DNA of 64,000 bases from Semisulcospira habei (GCA_036245525.1 BTPG01000005.1:212921992-212985991), one strand, 5' to 3'. Shown: positions 33,429 through 46,009, counted from the stretch's first letter. Translations and numbers: made by a program. The notes: generated by a model not told the origin, from the letters alone.

Positions 33429-33639
33429 CAAAGGAAATCGTGCGTCAAACAAAGGCGTGCTGTACTGTTTGCCACTTTTATTGCTGTTCCTGTTGTGAAA
33501 TGCCAAGTTGTTGAAACTGCCATATTACAACAGTAAAACAAGATGGGACCCCCGCCCAAAGTTGTTCCTATTTTCAAGCTTATTCTTCTGATCCACCTCC
33601 TTCTACTCTAACCCACCCTCTGATCCATACACACCGCTG

Positions 33640-34690
33640 ACACACATAAATAAAGACGGACACACAACAATTCCCGCCGTTCGTAAGCTCTGTGGTCTGG
33701 CGTAGGGATCGCTATTCTGAAGAAGAATGATAGCACGAGCAGCGAAATGACGTCACTTCAAGCTTTACGTCATGGCATCATTAGTCCCACGACGCCGTGT
33801 TCATAGTGACGACTCGGATATTATACGTCACTCATCGAAGTACTAACATTTGACGTATTAGAGAATCAAACTGGACAATTTTCTTGCCGATTTTCATACC
33901 TAGGGCTTACACGTCACAATTTGACCTAATCCTGCCCCACAGCCGGGAGGGACAGCAGGCTTACAGCAAACAGTTTACGAAGAATCATATATGTATTATT
34001 GAGAAGATAGTTTGGTTTTTTTCATAACTGAAAAATCAAAGATGTGTTAGCAATTTAAAAATAACTCCGAAAAAGTGGTGCAGAAAATTTGCTGATTTTC
34101 ACACCTAGGGATTACAGGTTAAAATTGACCAAATCGTACCCGACAGCCGAGATAAACTGTAGGCTTATGTAAATACCGTATATATATATATATATGAAAA
34201 ATCATGCGAGTATTAATGAGAATATATTTTTTTCGTAAAAAAAGATCCAGTTGTTTAAAGATTAATCCAAAATAAATCGTGAAATTAATCCCAAAAACGT
34301 GAAACTATTTTTTTTCCAAAATATTTAATTATCACGCAAAATGTTCAAGAGGTACAATGCTGGTTAACGAACTCATTCAATGTCTTCCTTTTATCTAGCT
34401 ATATGCAAAATATCTAGTTAATATCAGTTCGGATCAACCGGTATTTGTGAAACGGTCATTTTCTCGTCAATGAGCACCTTAATAATAAAAAAAAACTTCC
34501 TTGAGATTATTTTTTAGGGATAATGTCCTAAAAGTTTAAGCTTGTCCGTCCTCAAACGCAGGCTCTAGTCGGTGTCACACACACACGCACACACACACGC
34601 TTGGCGCAAAAACAAACGCAAGGTTTGTGTAGCTAGACGTGACGTTATTTTTACTTTTGTTAAGCCCCTTCTAATTATAGAAGGGACTTT
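33640..34690. repeat. Dispersed repeat, relatives at 49.53-50.10 kb and 60.3 kb
   Basis: Shared blocks in the same order with 49545-50100: gacgactcg, acgtcactcatcg, gtactaacatttgacgtatta, gattttcacacctaggg, agccgagacaaactgtagg. Segments near 34370-34470 also resemble 3113-3260. No coding function is evident. Confidence 0.7.
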
Positions 34691-35128
34691 TTAGGAGGGT
34701 TCGCTGTGCGGCAAATTTAATAGCATGTCCATGATGTCAAAGGCGGGCAGGCTAAACCTCTAACAATTGAAGTAACAAGATAAAAATTACGTCATGTCTA
34801 GTTACGCTAACCTCGCTGATAAACGTACATTTGGCGCGAAGCGCCGTATGTGCGATTGTGTGTGTTTATGTATGTAATCAAGAAAATCATCTCCGATATT
34901 TCTGTACACACAAGCTTGCAACTTGGCGAAATACTTTCTTAAGTGGGTGGCTAAGAGAGCCATCGAGCATATTGTAATTGAATGTCTCATTGAAGACATA
35001 AACAACCGTTCAAAGCAAGTCGGTTGTCCCAGATTAAAGTCCGTAATTTTTGTCATATTTACTTGAACTTTTGCATATAGCTAGTTTGGAGAAAGACATT
35101 CAGCTTTGTATCCTTTCAACTTCTTTAG

Positions 35129-35252
<124 letters not shown>

Positions 35253-35381
35253 TTCTGTTTTTCATAAAAGAACTAAAATACTAAATAACCTTTACTTCTA
35301 GACAAAGTCAGACAGTGGCGGTGACGTAAAAGAGGCAACTCTGTCACCACGCAGACACTGACATAATACTCTAAATATGAC

Positions 35382-35497
<116 letters not shown>

Positions 35498-35503
35498 TGC
35501 GCG

Positions 35504-35580
35504 CATCTCCAGGAGCAATAAATCCTCATGCGCCCTCCAGGTGCATGAGGATCTATGCCTCTTGGAGATGTTTGGAGCGC
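35504..35580. mobile_element. Hairpin element family D
   Basis: Arms catctccaggagc..atcctcatgcgcc and ggtgcatgaggatctatgcc..ttggagatg form an imperfect hairpin. The inverted copy at about 2893-2915 (ctggagatgcgcac) lacks it. Confidence 0.7.
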
Positions 35581-35668
35581 GCGCGCACGCACGCACTAAG
35601 ACGCAAAGATACTCAGACGCGCTTTCAGAAGAGCATGCAGGTGACCCGTGTACGTAGTATATCATGTA

Positions 35669-36993
35669 ATAATAATAATAATAAGGAAGATTTATAAGGC
35701 GCCAATACATGGTAAGATGCTCTACGTGCCGTACATGTATATGAACAAAACATACAAATATTACACAAAAAGTGACAAAGCCACATGTACAATTACACAA
35801 AAGAACAGAATTATGACTAAATAATAATTATTATGAACACTGATAATCAAAGTAGGAAAAGATGGGTTTTAAGACTGTGTTTAAAACTGGCACTAGACTC
35901 ACTGTGTCTCAATGATTTAGGAAGATCATTCCAGGCTCATGGACCCTGGTAAGAAAAAGATCTCTGCCCAAATCCTTTAGTCCTTACTGTAGGAATACGA
36001 AGCATTTTATTGTCAGACGAACTGCGCAATTGCCTCGAAGGGATATAACAGTGAAGGAGCTCTGAGACTGAGATAAGTGGGTCCAGTGCCAGAAAGAGAA
36101 ACATGACAAATGGACAAGACTTTGTGCTTGACTCTCTCCTTCACTGGCAATCAGTGGAGAGCGTGCAGGATGGGGGACACATGGTCTGACCTTTTCGCTT
36201 TCATGACCAGACGTGCGGCTGAGTTTTGGACTCTCTGGAGCCGATCAAATAGATACTGCGGGCATCCAGATACGAGTGAGTTGGCATAGTCAATGCGAGA
36301 CAAAACAAATGAACAAACCAGAGTTTTTGTAGCCTCTGAGGTAAGGAACTGTCTAATAGAGCTAATACGACGCATCTCCAAATAGGCTGCCCTGCAAATG
36401 TTTATCACCTGTTTATCCATGGACAAGTCCTGCTCAATTGCAACACCCAGGTTCTTCACTGACTGAGAGAAGCTGACGGTCGTGTTCTCAATCATGATAT
36501 GATGAGGCAAAGCGGTAGAAGAAGACATTCTGGGTGATGCAATGAGCATGGCTTCCGTTTTTCCTTCATTCAGTTTGAGCTTGTTTTCTGACATCCACAG
36601 CCTCATATCAAGAATGCAAAGTGACACGCTCTGGATGATTTCGTTGACCTGACTCACACTACCTGACTTATAAAGCTGTGTATCATCACTGTATGCGTGA
36701 TGTGAAACAGAGTGTCCAGCAATAATGCTGGACAAAGGCTGTACATACAGTAGGAAAAGCACTGGGCCTAATACTGAGCCTTGTGGGACCCCAAAACGGA
36801 GGCTGGCAGGTGCAGAGACATGCCCATCGACAGACACAGTCTGTGATCGCTCAGTAATGTAAGAGTGGAACCAAGACAGGGCAGTGCCATCAATGCCGAA
36901 AACAAGCTGGAGACGATTAATCAGGGCAGTGTGGTCGATTGTGTTGAACGCGCTAGAAAGATCAAGTAAAGCGAGCACTGACACCTTACCATC
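35669..36993 (-). pseudogene. 5'-truncated CR1/L2-like LINE with 8-bp TSD
   Basis: Minus-strand frame 36984-36151 reads MSVLALLDLSSAFNTIDH, FGVPQGSVLGPVLFLLY, HAYSDDTQLY and LNEGKTEAMLIA, then VKNLGVAIEQDLSM. The RT catalytic box reads YSDD rather than YADD. A stop follows ILHALH, and the degraded remainder ends SSASFKHSLKTHLF. The (AAT)n tail at 35669-35684 is the 3' end. ATCATGTA flanks both sides (35661-35668 and 36994-37001). The 3' end is shared with the fragment at 45510-45808. Confidence 0.87.
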
Positions 36994-37686
36994 ATCATGT
37001 AGCTAGGTAAAGTCAACCTGCTTTCACACAAATTATAGCAAGACTGAAATTGTACCGTGAAGTTCTAGTTTTGTCACCATTTTCTCAAGCCTATGAAGCG
37101 AAAGTGAATCTCATATCATGTAAAATATAAAATTACGTAAAAAGTAAAACTTGCGTCATGACAAATGACGTTTGACAAATCAATGACGCGTATCTCCTGC
37201 GCCCCTTATAGAACTCACCGACGCATTGGCAGATCTGTGAGACTTTTTCAATAGGAGATAATTCAACATCAGAATCAGGTCAAAGAAAAACGGTAGAGAC
37301 CATTGACAGCGAGGACAGCTCTCATAGAAGGGACTTTGTGGGTTATGGTTCATCCCATCTTGTTAATGTTTTGCCCAGAGTTTCTGCCCCGCACGCCAAA
37401 AACGCCATGTGCATGCTTCGGAATGCGCTCCGACGAGCCCCATTTTAAAGTTGTTCCTATTTTTAAATAGGAACAACAACAACAAAAACTTCGTTATGTT
37501 CCTCTTTCTCTCTTTCTTTTTCTCTATTTATTAGAAACGTTTTTCTTTCTTGCAAACGTGACATTCTTTCACGTTCAAAATACTGCCCGGCAGGAGGCGG
37601 GGCTTATAAAACAGGTTAATACTACGCGTACTAAATACAATAAACATATATAAGTGATCAACAACGCCATCAGACGTGGTAGCACA

Positions 37687-37740
37687 CAATGTGCAAAATG
37701 TCATCGGGCCGACGTAGGCCCGATGGCCTTTTGCGCATTG
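37687..37740. mobile_element. Hairpin element family C, short copy
   Basis: caatgtgcaaaatgtcatcg / cgatggccttttgcgcattg around gggccgacgtaggccc; a 54-bp near-perfect hairpin. Confidence 0.7.
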
Positions 37741-38105
37741 GGTGGGCTGACGAAGGTATGCCAGCCCTAAACGATTTTCGATGTTAAAATCATTCTGCGA
37801 AGAAATATAAATAAATATCGCCTTACACAACTAGACCTTCACCGACGTCACCAAGCCGGCGTAACACCGAAATGACGCTCACGCCAGATCGGCCCAGGGT
37901 CAAGAGACTACAGGATACCCGGAGACGGTCTGACGTGGGTTACTTTGACGCGTTACTCTTATCCCAGTACGCAACGGCCATGGGGCCGAAGTGGATAACA
38001 GTGGACTGCTGTGGACTACACTATCATGACTGTGCGCGGGTCCCGGCTATAGTCTTTTCTGGGTTTGGGCCAAAATTGTCACAAAGTATACTCATGAGCA
38101 AAAGA

Positions 38106-38579
38106 AATGCGACATTTTCGGAACCATTGGAAACACTTTAGTGTGTGATGTAGAGGACACTTTAGTGTGTGATGTAGAGGACACTTTAGTGTGTGATGTA
38201 CAGGACACTTTAGTGTGTGATGTAGAGGACACTTTAGTGTGTGATGTAGAGTGCACTTTAGTGTGTGATGTTGAGGACACTTTAGTGTGTGATGTAGAGG
38301 ACACTTTAGTATGTGATGTAGCGGACACTTTAGTGTGTGATGTAGAGTGCACTTTAGTGTGTGATGTAGAGGACACTTTAGTGTGTGATGTAGAGGACAC
38401 TTTAGTGTGTGATGTAGAGGACACTTTAGTGTGTGATGTAGAGGACACTTTAGTGTGTGATGTAGAGGACACTTTAGTGTGTGATGTAGAGGACACTTTA
38501 GTGTGTGATGTAGAGGACACTTTAGTGTGTGATGTAGAGGACACTTTAGTGTTTCCGATGGTTCCGAAAATGTCGCATT
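38106..38579. repeat. 24-bp minisatellite bounded by inverted repeats
   Basis: About 17 copies of gacactttagtgtgtgatgt + agag. The array is enclosed by aatgcgacattttcggaacc at 38106 and ggttccgaaaatgtcgcatt ending near 38579, perfect inverted repeats of over 20 bp continuing inward (attggaaacac / gtgtttccgat). Both strands are open (CDVEDTLV and STSHTKVS repeats) only because the period is a multiple of three. Confidence 0.93.
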
Positions 38580-38599
38580 TCGTTTGCTCGGCGCGGCTC

Positions 38600-38760
38600 G
38601 GTACTGGCTACCCAGACAGTACCCCTGAATTGATCAGAGTTCATGTCGTACTCCATGGGCAATAGCTGTCCCTGTCCCCCCCCCCCCCCCAACCCGCCCC
38701 TTGTATGATCACTCCGGTGCCGTGGACGTTAAACCCGGACAAAATCGATCAGACTGGCAA
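38600..38760 (+). mobile_element. SINE fragment (AACC-tailed family)
   Basis: ctgaattgatcagagttca, ctccatgggcaatagctgtccc, tccggtgccgtggacgttaaaccc: same order as the SINEs at 39804-40085 and 41786-42072. Confidence 0.65.
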
Positions 38761-38821
38761 ACGGCATTGTGGCTCAGGTTCGCGTTGGCGTGGGGACATT
38801 CTGACATGTTTCACCGGCTAC

Positions 38822-38926
38822 CCAGAACGCAAAAGGTATCAGGTCGAAGTCGGCCAAGTGGGCCCGAGGACAGATGTGCGCGGGCCCGCATCGCTCGACT
38901 TCGACCCTACGCCTTTTGCGCACTGG
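38822..38926. mobile_element. Hairpin element family C
   Basis: ccagaacgcaaaaggtatc..ggtcgaagtcg pairs with cgacttcgaccctacgccttttgcgcactgg. About 105 bp. Confidence 0.7.
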
Positions 38927-39724
38927 CAATGGCCTAACATTGAGTGAACAAGGGCCTGCATAGAGCTATTGTCTTCACTGTCGGCAGTACGTTCAAGGAT
39001 GAGACTACTGTGCTCTCTGCTACCGAAAGTGCGTTTGTCTCTTTATCGACCGACTTTCTTATGTTAACCCCTTCGCTGCCAGCGAAATCAATTAACATCT
39101 CCGCAAAGAGAGCAAATTCAGAGTCAAATAACCTCACCCATACGAGGAACACAGGGATATAAGCTGGCGAGGCCAGCATGAGGCAAACAACATCATGAAT
39201 GTGCGGGGGCTTAGGAGGTTCTTTGAGTCGTTCAGCTGGGCCACGTTCTTCGGTTTCGGTCAAAAAGGGGTTACAATGTAAAAACTGAATGTTTGATCGG
39301 GCGACGGCCTGACTGTCCTGTTTTTCACAAACCAGTTTATTGAATAAATTGACATACAGCTATGTGGAAGTTATTGTCTGGGCGATGCGGCGCACATACG
39401 GCCCATTGATTTTCTATAGCCGTTGTTGTGTTTTCTGAAAACAAGTTTATTGAATAAATTGACACTGGGATAAGAAGAAAAAAAAATCGGTGAAAGCTAT
39501 TGTCAGGGCGAAGCTCGCATAACGCTGATTGATTTCCTAGCTCTTGTTTACTAAGCTGTGTGTCGTAGTTGTAGTATCCTCGGCGTGTCCTCGCTGATAT
39601 ACATCTCGTTCTCACATGCATCTGACTGTAAACTGCTTGAGACTGGTCATACCAGCCCCTGCACACTACAGGCGTATGCACCCCGCTGAAAGGCCCTGAT
39701 AAATCAAATGAGTCCAGGCGGTGA

Positions 39725-39800
39725 CCCCATTCGAGACGCGCCGCCTCCGGATACGCGGCTTATGCCGCGTATCCGGAGACGGCACGTCTCGAATGAGTTA
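39725..39800. mobile_element. Hairpin element family B
   Basis: Palindrome ccattcgagacg..cctccggatacgcgg / ccgcgtatccggag..cgtctcgaatgagttaa. TTAA on the right only (left tgac). Confidence 0.8.
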
Positions 39801-39803
39801 AGC

Positions 39804-40085
39804 GTCGGCAAAGAGAGCGAAGGACATCGCCCGGGGCGTGGGTGCGTGTCTCCGTCCCGGCCCGGGTAGCTGGACTGGCAATCCAGTCCAAAAAAAGACG
39901 GGCTTGTTCAACAGCATGTCCGTTGGAAGGTCCTGGTAAATCAAAGTGGCGCAGTTGCAGTGCGCCTGAATTGATCAGTGTTCAGATCGTACTCCCTAGG
40001 CAACAGATTTCCCTGTCCCCCGTCAGGGCCGTGTACTATCACTTCCGTGCCGTGGAATTTAAACCCCGAACCAACCAACCGATAA
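39804..40085 (+). mobile_element. tRNA-derived SINE with AACC tail
   Basis: tRNA-like head (gagagcgaagg, gtgggtgcgtgtctcc), then gtagctggactggcaatccag and a tail ccgtggaatttaaaccccgaaccaacc. Matches the minus-strand SINE at 41786-42072. A second, 5'-truncated copy follows at 40086-40240. Confidence 0.75.
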
Positions 40086-40240
40086 ATCAAAAGCGGCAAA
40101 TTTGCAGGGCGCCTGAATTGATCAATGTTCAGGTCGTTCCACATAGGCAGTAGCTGTCAGTGTCCTCAATAACCCTTCCGTTAGGGCCGTCTATTATAAC
40201 CCCGATGCCGTGGACGTCAAACCCCGAACTAACCAACCAG

Positions 40241-40629
40241 CATAACCGGAAACAACCAACCAGCATAACCGGAAACAACCAACCAGCATAACCGGAAACA
40301 ACCAACCAGCATAACCGGAAACAACCAACCAGCATAACCGGAAACAACCAACCAGCATAACCGGAAACAACCAACCAGCATAACCGGAAACAACCAACCG
40401 AACCAACCAGCATAACCGGAAACAACCAACCAGCATAACCGGAAACAACCAACCAGCATAACCGGAAACAACCAACCAGCATAACCGGAAACAACCAACC
40501 AGCATAACCGGAAACAACCAACCAGCATAACCGGAAACAACCAACCAGCATAACCGGAAACAACCAACCAGCATAACCGGAAACAACCAACCAGCATAAC
40601 CGGAAACAACCAACCAGCATAACCGGAAA
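40241..40629. repeat. 23-bp minisatellite, ~17 copies
   Basis: Unit aaccagcataaccggaaacaacc grows directly out of the SINE tail (gaactaaccaacc). One unit near 40400 is interrupted by gaaccaacc. The minus strand is open in all frames because the 23-bp period has no stop in any phase. Confidence 0.95.
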
Positions 40630-40637
40630 TCAGCCGA

Positions 40638-40721
40638 TTAACCCATTCAGCCCTGACGCACTACAGCAGGAGAGGGCTCGACAATGATAATTCAAAGGTA
40701 GTGCCAGATTAGCTTGGCGCC
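40638..40721 (-). mobile_element. Family A half copy ending at the loop
   Basis: TTAACCCATTCAGCCCTGACG, short flank, then a complete left arm ending AGCTTGGCGCC. The next base begins an unrelated repeat (agataggtgaggctagcg). Confidence 0.88.
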
Positions 40722-41415
40722 AGATAGGTGAGGCTAGCGCTGGTAGAACTGTACACATACCAATGGGAATTACTCAGCGCTGGACAGACAAACAGTTAGA
40801 TCCCATGCCCCCCCGCCTATCAGGCACCCGATCGCCAGCCCACAGAAAAATACGCAGGTATAGAATCAGACGATCATCTACATCCCTTTGGATGCATAAG
40901 GTCTAGCCAATAACCCTTGTCTTTTCCTGGAACTTAGGAAGCAGGCAGGAGAAACACACATACACAAATAAGAAGGTGCACTACTAAATGTGGTCGTGTA
41001 AATACCCTGATTTCCCACAGCAGATGCACAAGACAACACACAACAATGCAACGATACAAATTTTGCCTCGAGTTATAGAATATTCACAAACTAGATAGGT
41101 GAGGCCAGCGTTGGTAGAATTGTACACAAACCAAGGGGACTTGCTCAGCGCTGGACAGACAAACAGTTAGATCCCTTGCCCCCGCCTATCAGGCACCCGA
41201 TCGCCAGCCCACAGAAAAATACGCAGGTACAGAATAAGGCGATCATATACACCCCTTCAGTGGATTCAGCAAGGGATGTAGACTGATGATCGTCTTGTTC
41301 TGTACCTGCGTATTTTTCTGTGGGCTGGCGATTGGGTGCCTGACAGGCAAGGGCAGGGGATCTAACTGTTTGTCTGTCCACGCTGAGTAATTCCCCTTGC
41401 TATGTGTACAGAACC
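40722..41415. repeat. Foldback repeat cluster (agataggtgaggc termini)
   Basis: Two direct copies (40722-40880, 41094-41255) and one inverted copy (41280-41410) of a ~130-150-bp sequence containing cgctggacagacaaacag, ggcacccgatcgccagccc and aaaaatacgcaggta. The last two form a large imperfect hairpin. The terminus recurs at 44757-44790. Confidence 0.8.
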
Positions 41416-41489
41416 ACCTACAGAGACAGGTACTAGTTGTTAGCTGACGACTCTAGCATTTTGGAAACACGGCCTGTGGGTGAAGTGGA

Positions 41490-41700
41490 TTAAACCTTTT
41501 GATCCTGGTACACCAATTGCTTGAAATAAATTTGACTGAATATTCAAGAGTGGTGCCAGACTAGCTTGGCGCCTGAGGCGCCAAGCTATTATGGCACCAC
41601 TTTTGAACTGAAACGTTTGATCCATCACCTAATTTGTAATGTAACCTTCATAGGACAATAAGCAATTTAAAAAAATCAGCCTCAGGTTGTAATGAGTTAA
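41490..41700 (-). mobile_element. TTAA hairpin element family A, diverged
   Basis: TTAA at both ends (41490, 41697). Hairpin 41535-41622 with AGACTAGC / GCTATTAT and a shortened loop TGA; arms have begun to diverge. 211 bp. Confidence 0.8.
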
Positions 41701-41785
41701 GCATGTATCGTTTTTACCTCCGCGTGTGGAGCGCACACACTATGGCGAGACAACTGCTGCAAGCCATCTATCTCGGATTGCCCTG

Positions 41786-42072
41786 GTTGGTTGGTTAGTT
41801 CGGGTTTAACGTCCACAGCACCGAGGTGATCATGGACGGCCCTGACGGGCGGGTTATGGGGGACAGGGAAATCTATTGCCTATGGAGAACGACCTGAACA
41901 CTGATCAACTCAGGCGCACTCCAACTGTGCCACTATTTGATTTACCAGGACCTTTCAACGGACATGCTATTGAACAAATCCGTTTTTTTCCCTGGATTGT
42001 GAGTCCAGCTACCGGGGCCGGGACGGGATTCGAACCCACGACCCTGTGATTCCCTTCGCTCTCCTGCTCCGA
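41786..42072 (-). mobile_element. tRNA-derived SINE with 12-bp TSD
   Basis: Minus-strand SINE: box-A-like GGAGCAGGAGAGCGAAGG, box B GGGTTCGAATCCC, body gtagctggactcacaatcc, tail (AACC)n. CGGATTGCCCTG flanks it at 41774-41785 and 42073-42084. Confidence 0.85.
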
Positions 42073-42370
42073 CGGATTGCCCTGTAGGTATCAATCATGC
42101 TATAGTTCAAAGGTGATGGGAGACTCCCTAGGCGCGCAGACACGCCAGACTCTTGTGTAACCCAAAAAAAAAACCTGCCACGGTCAATCCGTCGCCAGAC
42201 TTTACTGTATTCTACAGAGGAATTTCTCAGTTCGGACTGTTGACCGACGACACGGCTCAGTGCGTCAACCCGTCGACTGCCAGTGCCGATGAAAACTACG
42301 TGTCTTAAATCTTTGTTAATTCAATGCCAGAAAACCTCCTCCGTCCAAGAAACACGGATGCATAGTGGAT

Positions 42371-42448
42371 TCAGCAAGAGACAGATTCACATGAGTCCCC
42401 ACGACTGGGGGGGGGGGGGGGGGGGGGGCTACATGAGGATCTATGCCA
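42371..42448. mobile_element. Hairpin element family D with poly-G loop
   Basis: tcagcaagagacagattcac..atgagtcccc and catgaggatctatgcc flank a run of about 22 G; the loop has been replaced by the homopolymer. Confidence 0.6.
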
Positions 42449-42492
42449 CATGCGCTTTAGTGGTGTATGTCGTGTTCCAGCATTCAAAGGGT

Positions 42493-42694
42493 TTAACCCT
42501 TTTAGCCCCAAGGTCCCATTTCTTAAATTTTGGAGGTGTTGCCTAACGACTATGTACCAGTCGCAGGAGATGGCTTGACCATGATAATTCAAGGGTAGTG
42601 TCAGATTGAAGGCGCCAAGCTAATCTGGCACTACCCTTGAATTATCATGGTCAAGCCATCTCCTGCTTTAGGGATCCGGGGCTAAAAGGGTTAA
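42493..42694 (+). mobile_element. TTAA hairpin element family A, one arm shortened
   Basis: TTAACCCTTTTAGCCCC and GGGGCTAAAAGGGTTAA, perfect 17-bp termini including TTAA. The left arm lacks the agcttggcgcc part (cagattgaaggcgcc). The stem base is changed on both sides (ggcttgacc / ggtcaagcc). 202 bp. Confidence 0.92.
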
Positions 42695-42883
42695 CGTGAT
42701 CGATCTCGAGTGAAACCTCACGGAGGGGATGCACAGTTAAGTTCTCATGCTATGCCTGTGGCAGTTGTCTGGTCTTCTGTGCATGTGATTGCCAATTTAC
42801 TGTTTACAATGCGTCTCTCGCATCAATACCACCTGAAACTAAGCTTTCCGCCTACCACCCCTCATCATTCAAGCCCCATCCTC

Positions 42884-42954
42884 TGCAAGAGACACCGATT
42901 CACATGAGCCCCATGCAGCCCAGGGGCTCATGAGAATCTATGCCTCTTGCTGAC
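42884..42954. mobile_element. Hairpin element family D
   Basis: gcaagagacaccgattcac..atgagcccc pairs with ggggctcatgagaatctatgcctcttgc. 71 bp. Confidence 0.75.
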
Positions 42955-43229
42955 AGAGATTGCCTCCAACTGTTTCTCAAACTTTGGGGACGCGTTATCT
43001 GGGGAAGATAGTGGAACTGATCAGTCCGAGATAGGGCACAAGACATTGTGTCAAGATGTATTATGCATTAAAGACACAGGCACTGTAAATAACAAGGTTT
43101 AATGAACATGTCGTTTATTTGAGCTCACGAAAGCAAGAAGCAACAATGCCTATATCTCATGGCGACGGGACAGAACTACGCGGCGCGAGAGGGGATGCAG
43201 AACTTATCGCCAATAGTCCATAAGACAGA

Positions 43230-44360
<1,131 letters not shown>

Positions 44361-44416
44361 GAAGGAGTGGCTGCGCCTGAAACTTCTGCGGTCAGGAGTG
44401 AGAGTCGAGATGTACC

Positions 44417-44715
44417 ATCATCATCATCAGCGTTCCCGAGTTTCTACCTCAGATGTCAAGATTGGTTGTTGAGATGAAGTTCGTTGTCTGCAGTAGGTCT
44501 AGAATGGAGCCCTAGAGTTTCCCTGACAGCGTCGCTCCATGTGGCCAGTGCTGTATCCTGGCGTCTTGGTACAGGGGAGATGTACCGATAGCTGAAGGAC
44601 TTCCTCTTCAACAGAACAGTAAGCGTAAAAGTCACACACTCAGCAGTCTTGTCAATATGAAGGAAGGTGTACCACAGGGAGGAGTCGTGTCCCCAACGCT
44701 GTTCTTATAGAAGAC
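44417..44715 (+). pseudogene. LINE/RT fragment
   Basis: A (ATC)n tract at 44417-44429 is followed by RTE-like sequence. Near 44590-44712 the plus strand encodes a broken RT segment around KEGVPQGGVVSPTLFL. An inverted fragment encoding [14 protein letters not shown] lies at 44969-45060. Not functional. Confidence 0.55.
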
Positions 44716-44798
44716 CAGCTGTGACTATCACTCTTACTTTTCTGTTCACTCACAAACCAGATAGGTGAGGCTAGCGCTGGCAGAATTGAGAATTGTAT

Positions 44799-44969
<171 letters not shown>

Positions 44970-45085
44970 TTTTCTGTTGAATAAGGAAGTCCTTCAGCCA
45001 TCGGTACATCTTGTATCCCACTCCTGACTGTATGAGCGGCATCAACAGCAGACCCTCCTTCCGGCCTTCAGTTTTGCGGGGGATC

Positions 45086-45250
45086 TGGGTGGCTCGGTTG
45101 TTGGTCGGGTGGTAGAGCGTTCGACTGACTCTCGTCTAAAAGGTCGTGTGTTCGAACCCAGCTTGGGTCAAAATTTGAACTGGCCTCTTCTCTGTGCCCT
45201 GTCTTGAAATCACCTTTGTGGTGGACAAAAAAACGTTAAGCCCTAAACGT
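45086..45250 (+). mobile_element. tRNA-derived SINE (GTGGACGTTAAGC family)
   Basis: gggtggctcggttg, box A-like ggtagagcgttcgac, box B gttcgaaccc, and 3' region tcacctttgtggtgg with aacgttaagccc. Relative at 60083-60216. Confidence 0.75.
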
Positions 45251-45509
45251 TTTAACGTTTTTCCAGCCTTTTTGCCGTTATTTGTTTTTCATTTAAAAAC
45301 GGTTCCAATGAATTTTACCGTTCAAATTGAAATCAGAGTAAAGATCAGATTTCCACATTTTCTTATGCCCAGTATGGATACTCTATTAAAAACGGTAGCT
45401 AACCATTTAAACAGAGGAGACTGGTTAATTTTTACTACTATTCTGCGTTCCTTTGCGTATCGGTCAAATGGGTGCAGGGAAGGAGAATCAGCCACTGTGA
45501 CACCTAAAT

Positions 45510-45808
45510 ATTTGGGCAGAGATCTTTTTCTTACCAGGGTCCATCAGCCTGGAATGATCTTCCTAAATCATTGAGACACAGTGAGTCTAGTGCCAGTTTT
45601 AAACACAGTCTTAAAACCCATCTTTTCCCACTTTGATTATCAGTGTTCATGTATTTAGTCTTAATTCTGTTCTTTTGTGTAATTGTACATGTGGCTTTGC
45701 CACTTTTTGTGTAATATTTGTATGTTTTGTTCATATGTACGGCGCCTAGAGCATCTTACCATGTATTGGCGCCTTATAAATCTTCCTTATTATTATTATT
45801 ATTATTAT
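45510..45808 (+). mobile_element. 3' fragment of the ATT-tailed LINE
   Basis: Encodes AWNDLPKSLRHSESSASFKH and LKTHLF then a stop in one frame, followed by the 3' UTR (ggcgccttataaatcttcc) and (TTA)n. Same family as 35669-36993. Confidence 0.85.
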
Positions 45809-45931
45809 GGCATCACGGTACCTATTTGCCATCCGCTATATCTCTGGTGTGTTCCTAAGGATTTTATGGGAACATGGCTTAAACATCGCAGTACATTCTA
45901 AGATACACTTTGAGACCGGTCTTACTGAGTA

Positions 45932-45932
45932 G

Positions 45933-46002
<70 letters not shown>
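45932..46002. repeat. (GT)n microsatellite
   Basis: About 35 GT units then a G run. Confidence 0.95.
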
Positions 46003-46004
<2 letters not shown>

Positions 46005-46009
46005 GGGGG

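Larger units (their letters stand above)
45250..46005. repeat. Right arm of the ~1-kb inverted duplication
   Basis: Inverted relative of 43230-44360, interrupted by the LINE fragment at 45510-45808. Confidence 0.75.

Noticed and set aside
38092..38665. Open frames with CDVEDTLV and STSHTKVS repeats
   Set aside because: The 24-bp array is a multiple of three and has no stops; it is a minisatellite inside a TIR element, not a repeat protein.
39065..39090. TTAACCCCTTCGCTGCCAGCG as another TTAA element
   Set aside because: No matching inverted right terminus was found nearby; it may be a solitary end but is not supported.
40129..40620. Open frames with WLFPVMLVGCF repeats in all three minus frames
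   Set aside because: A 23-bp minisatellite with no stop in any phase; the hydrophobic pattern is not evidence of a membrane protein.
42090..42150. Possible decayed family A copy (atgctatagttcaaaggtgatg)
   Set aside because: Only a short arm-like stretch remains; too little to list as a feature.
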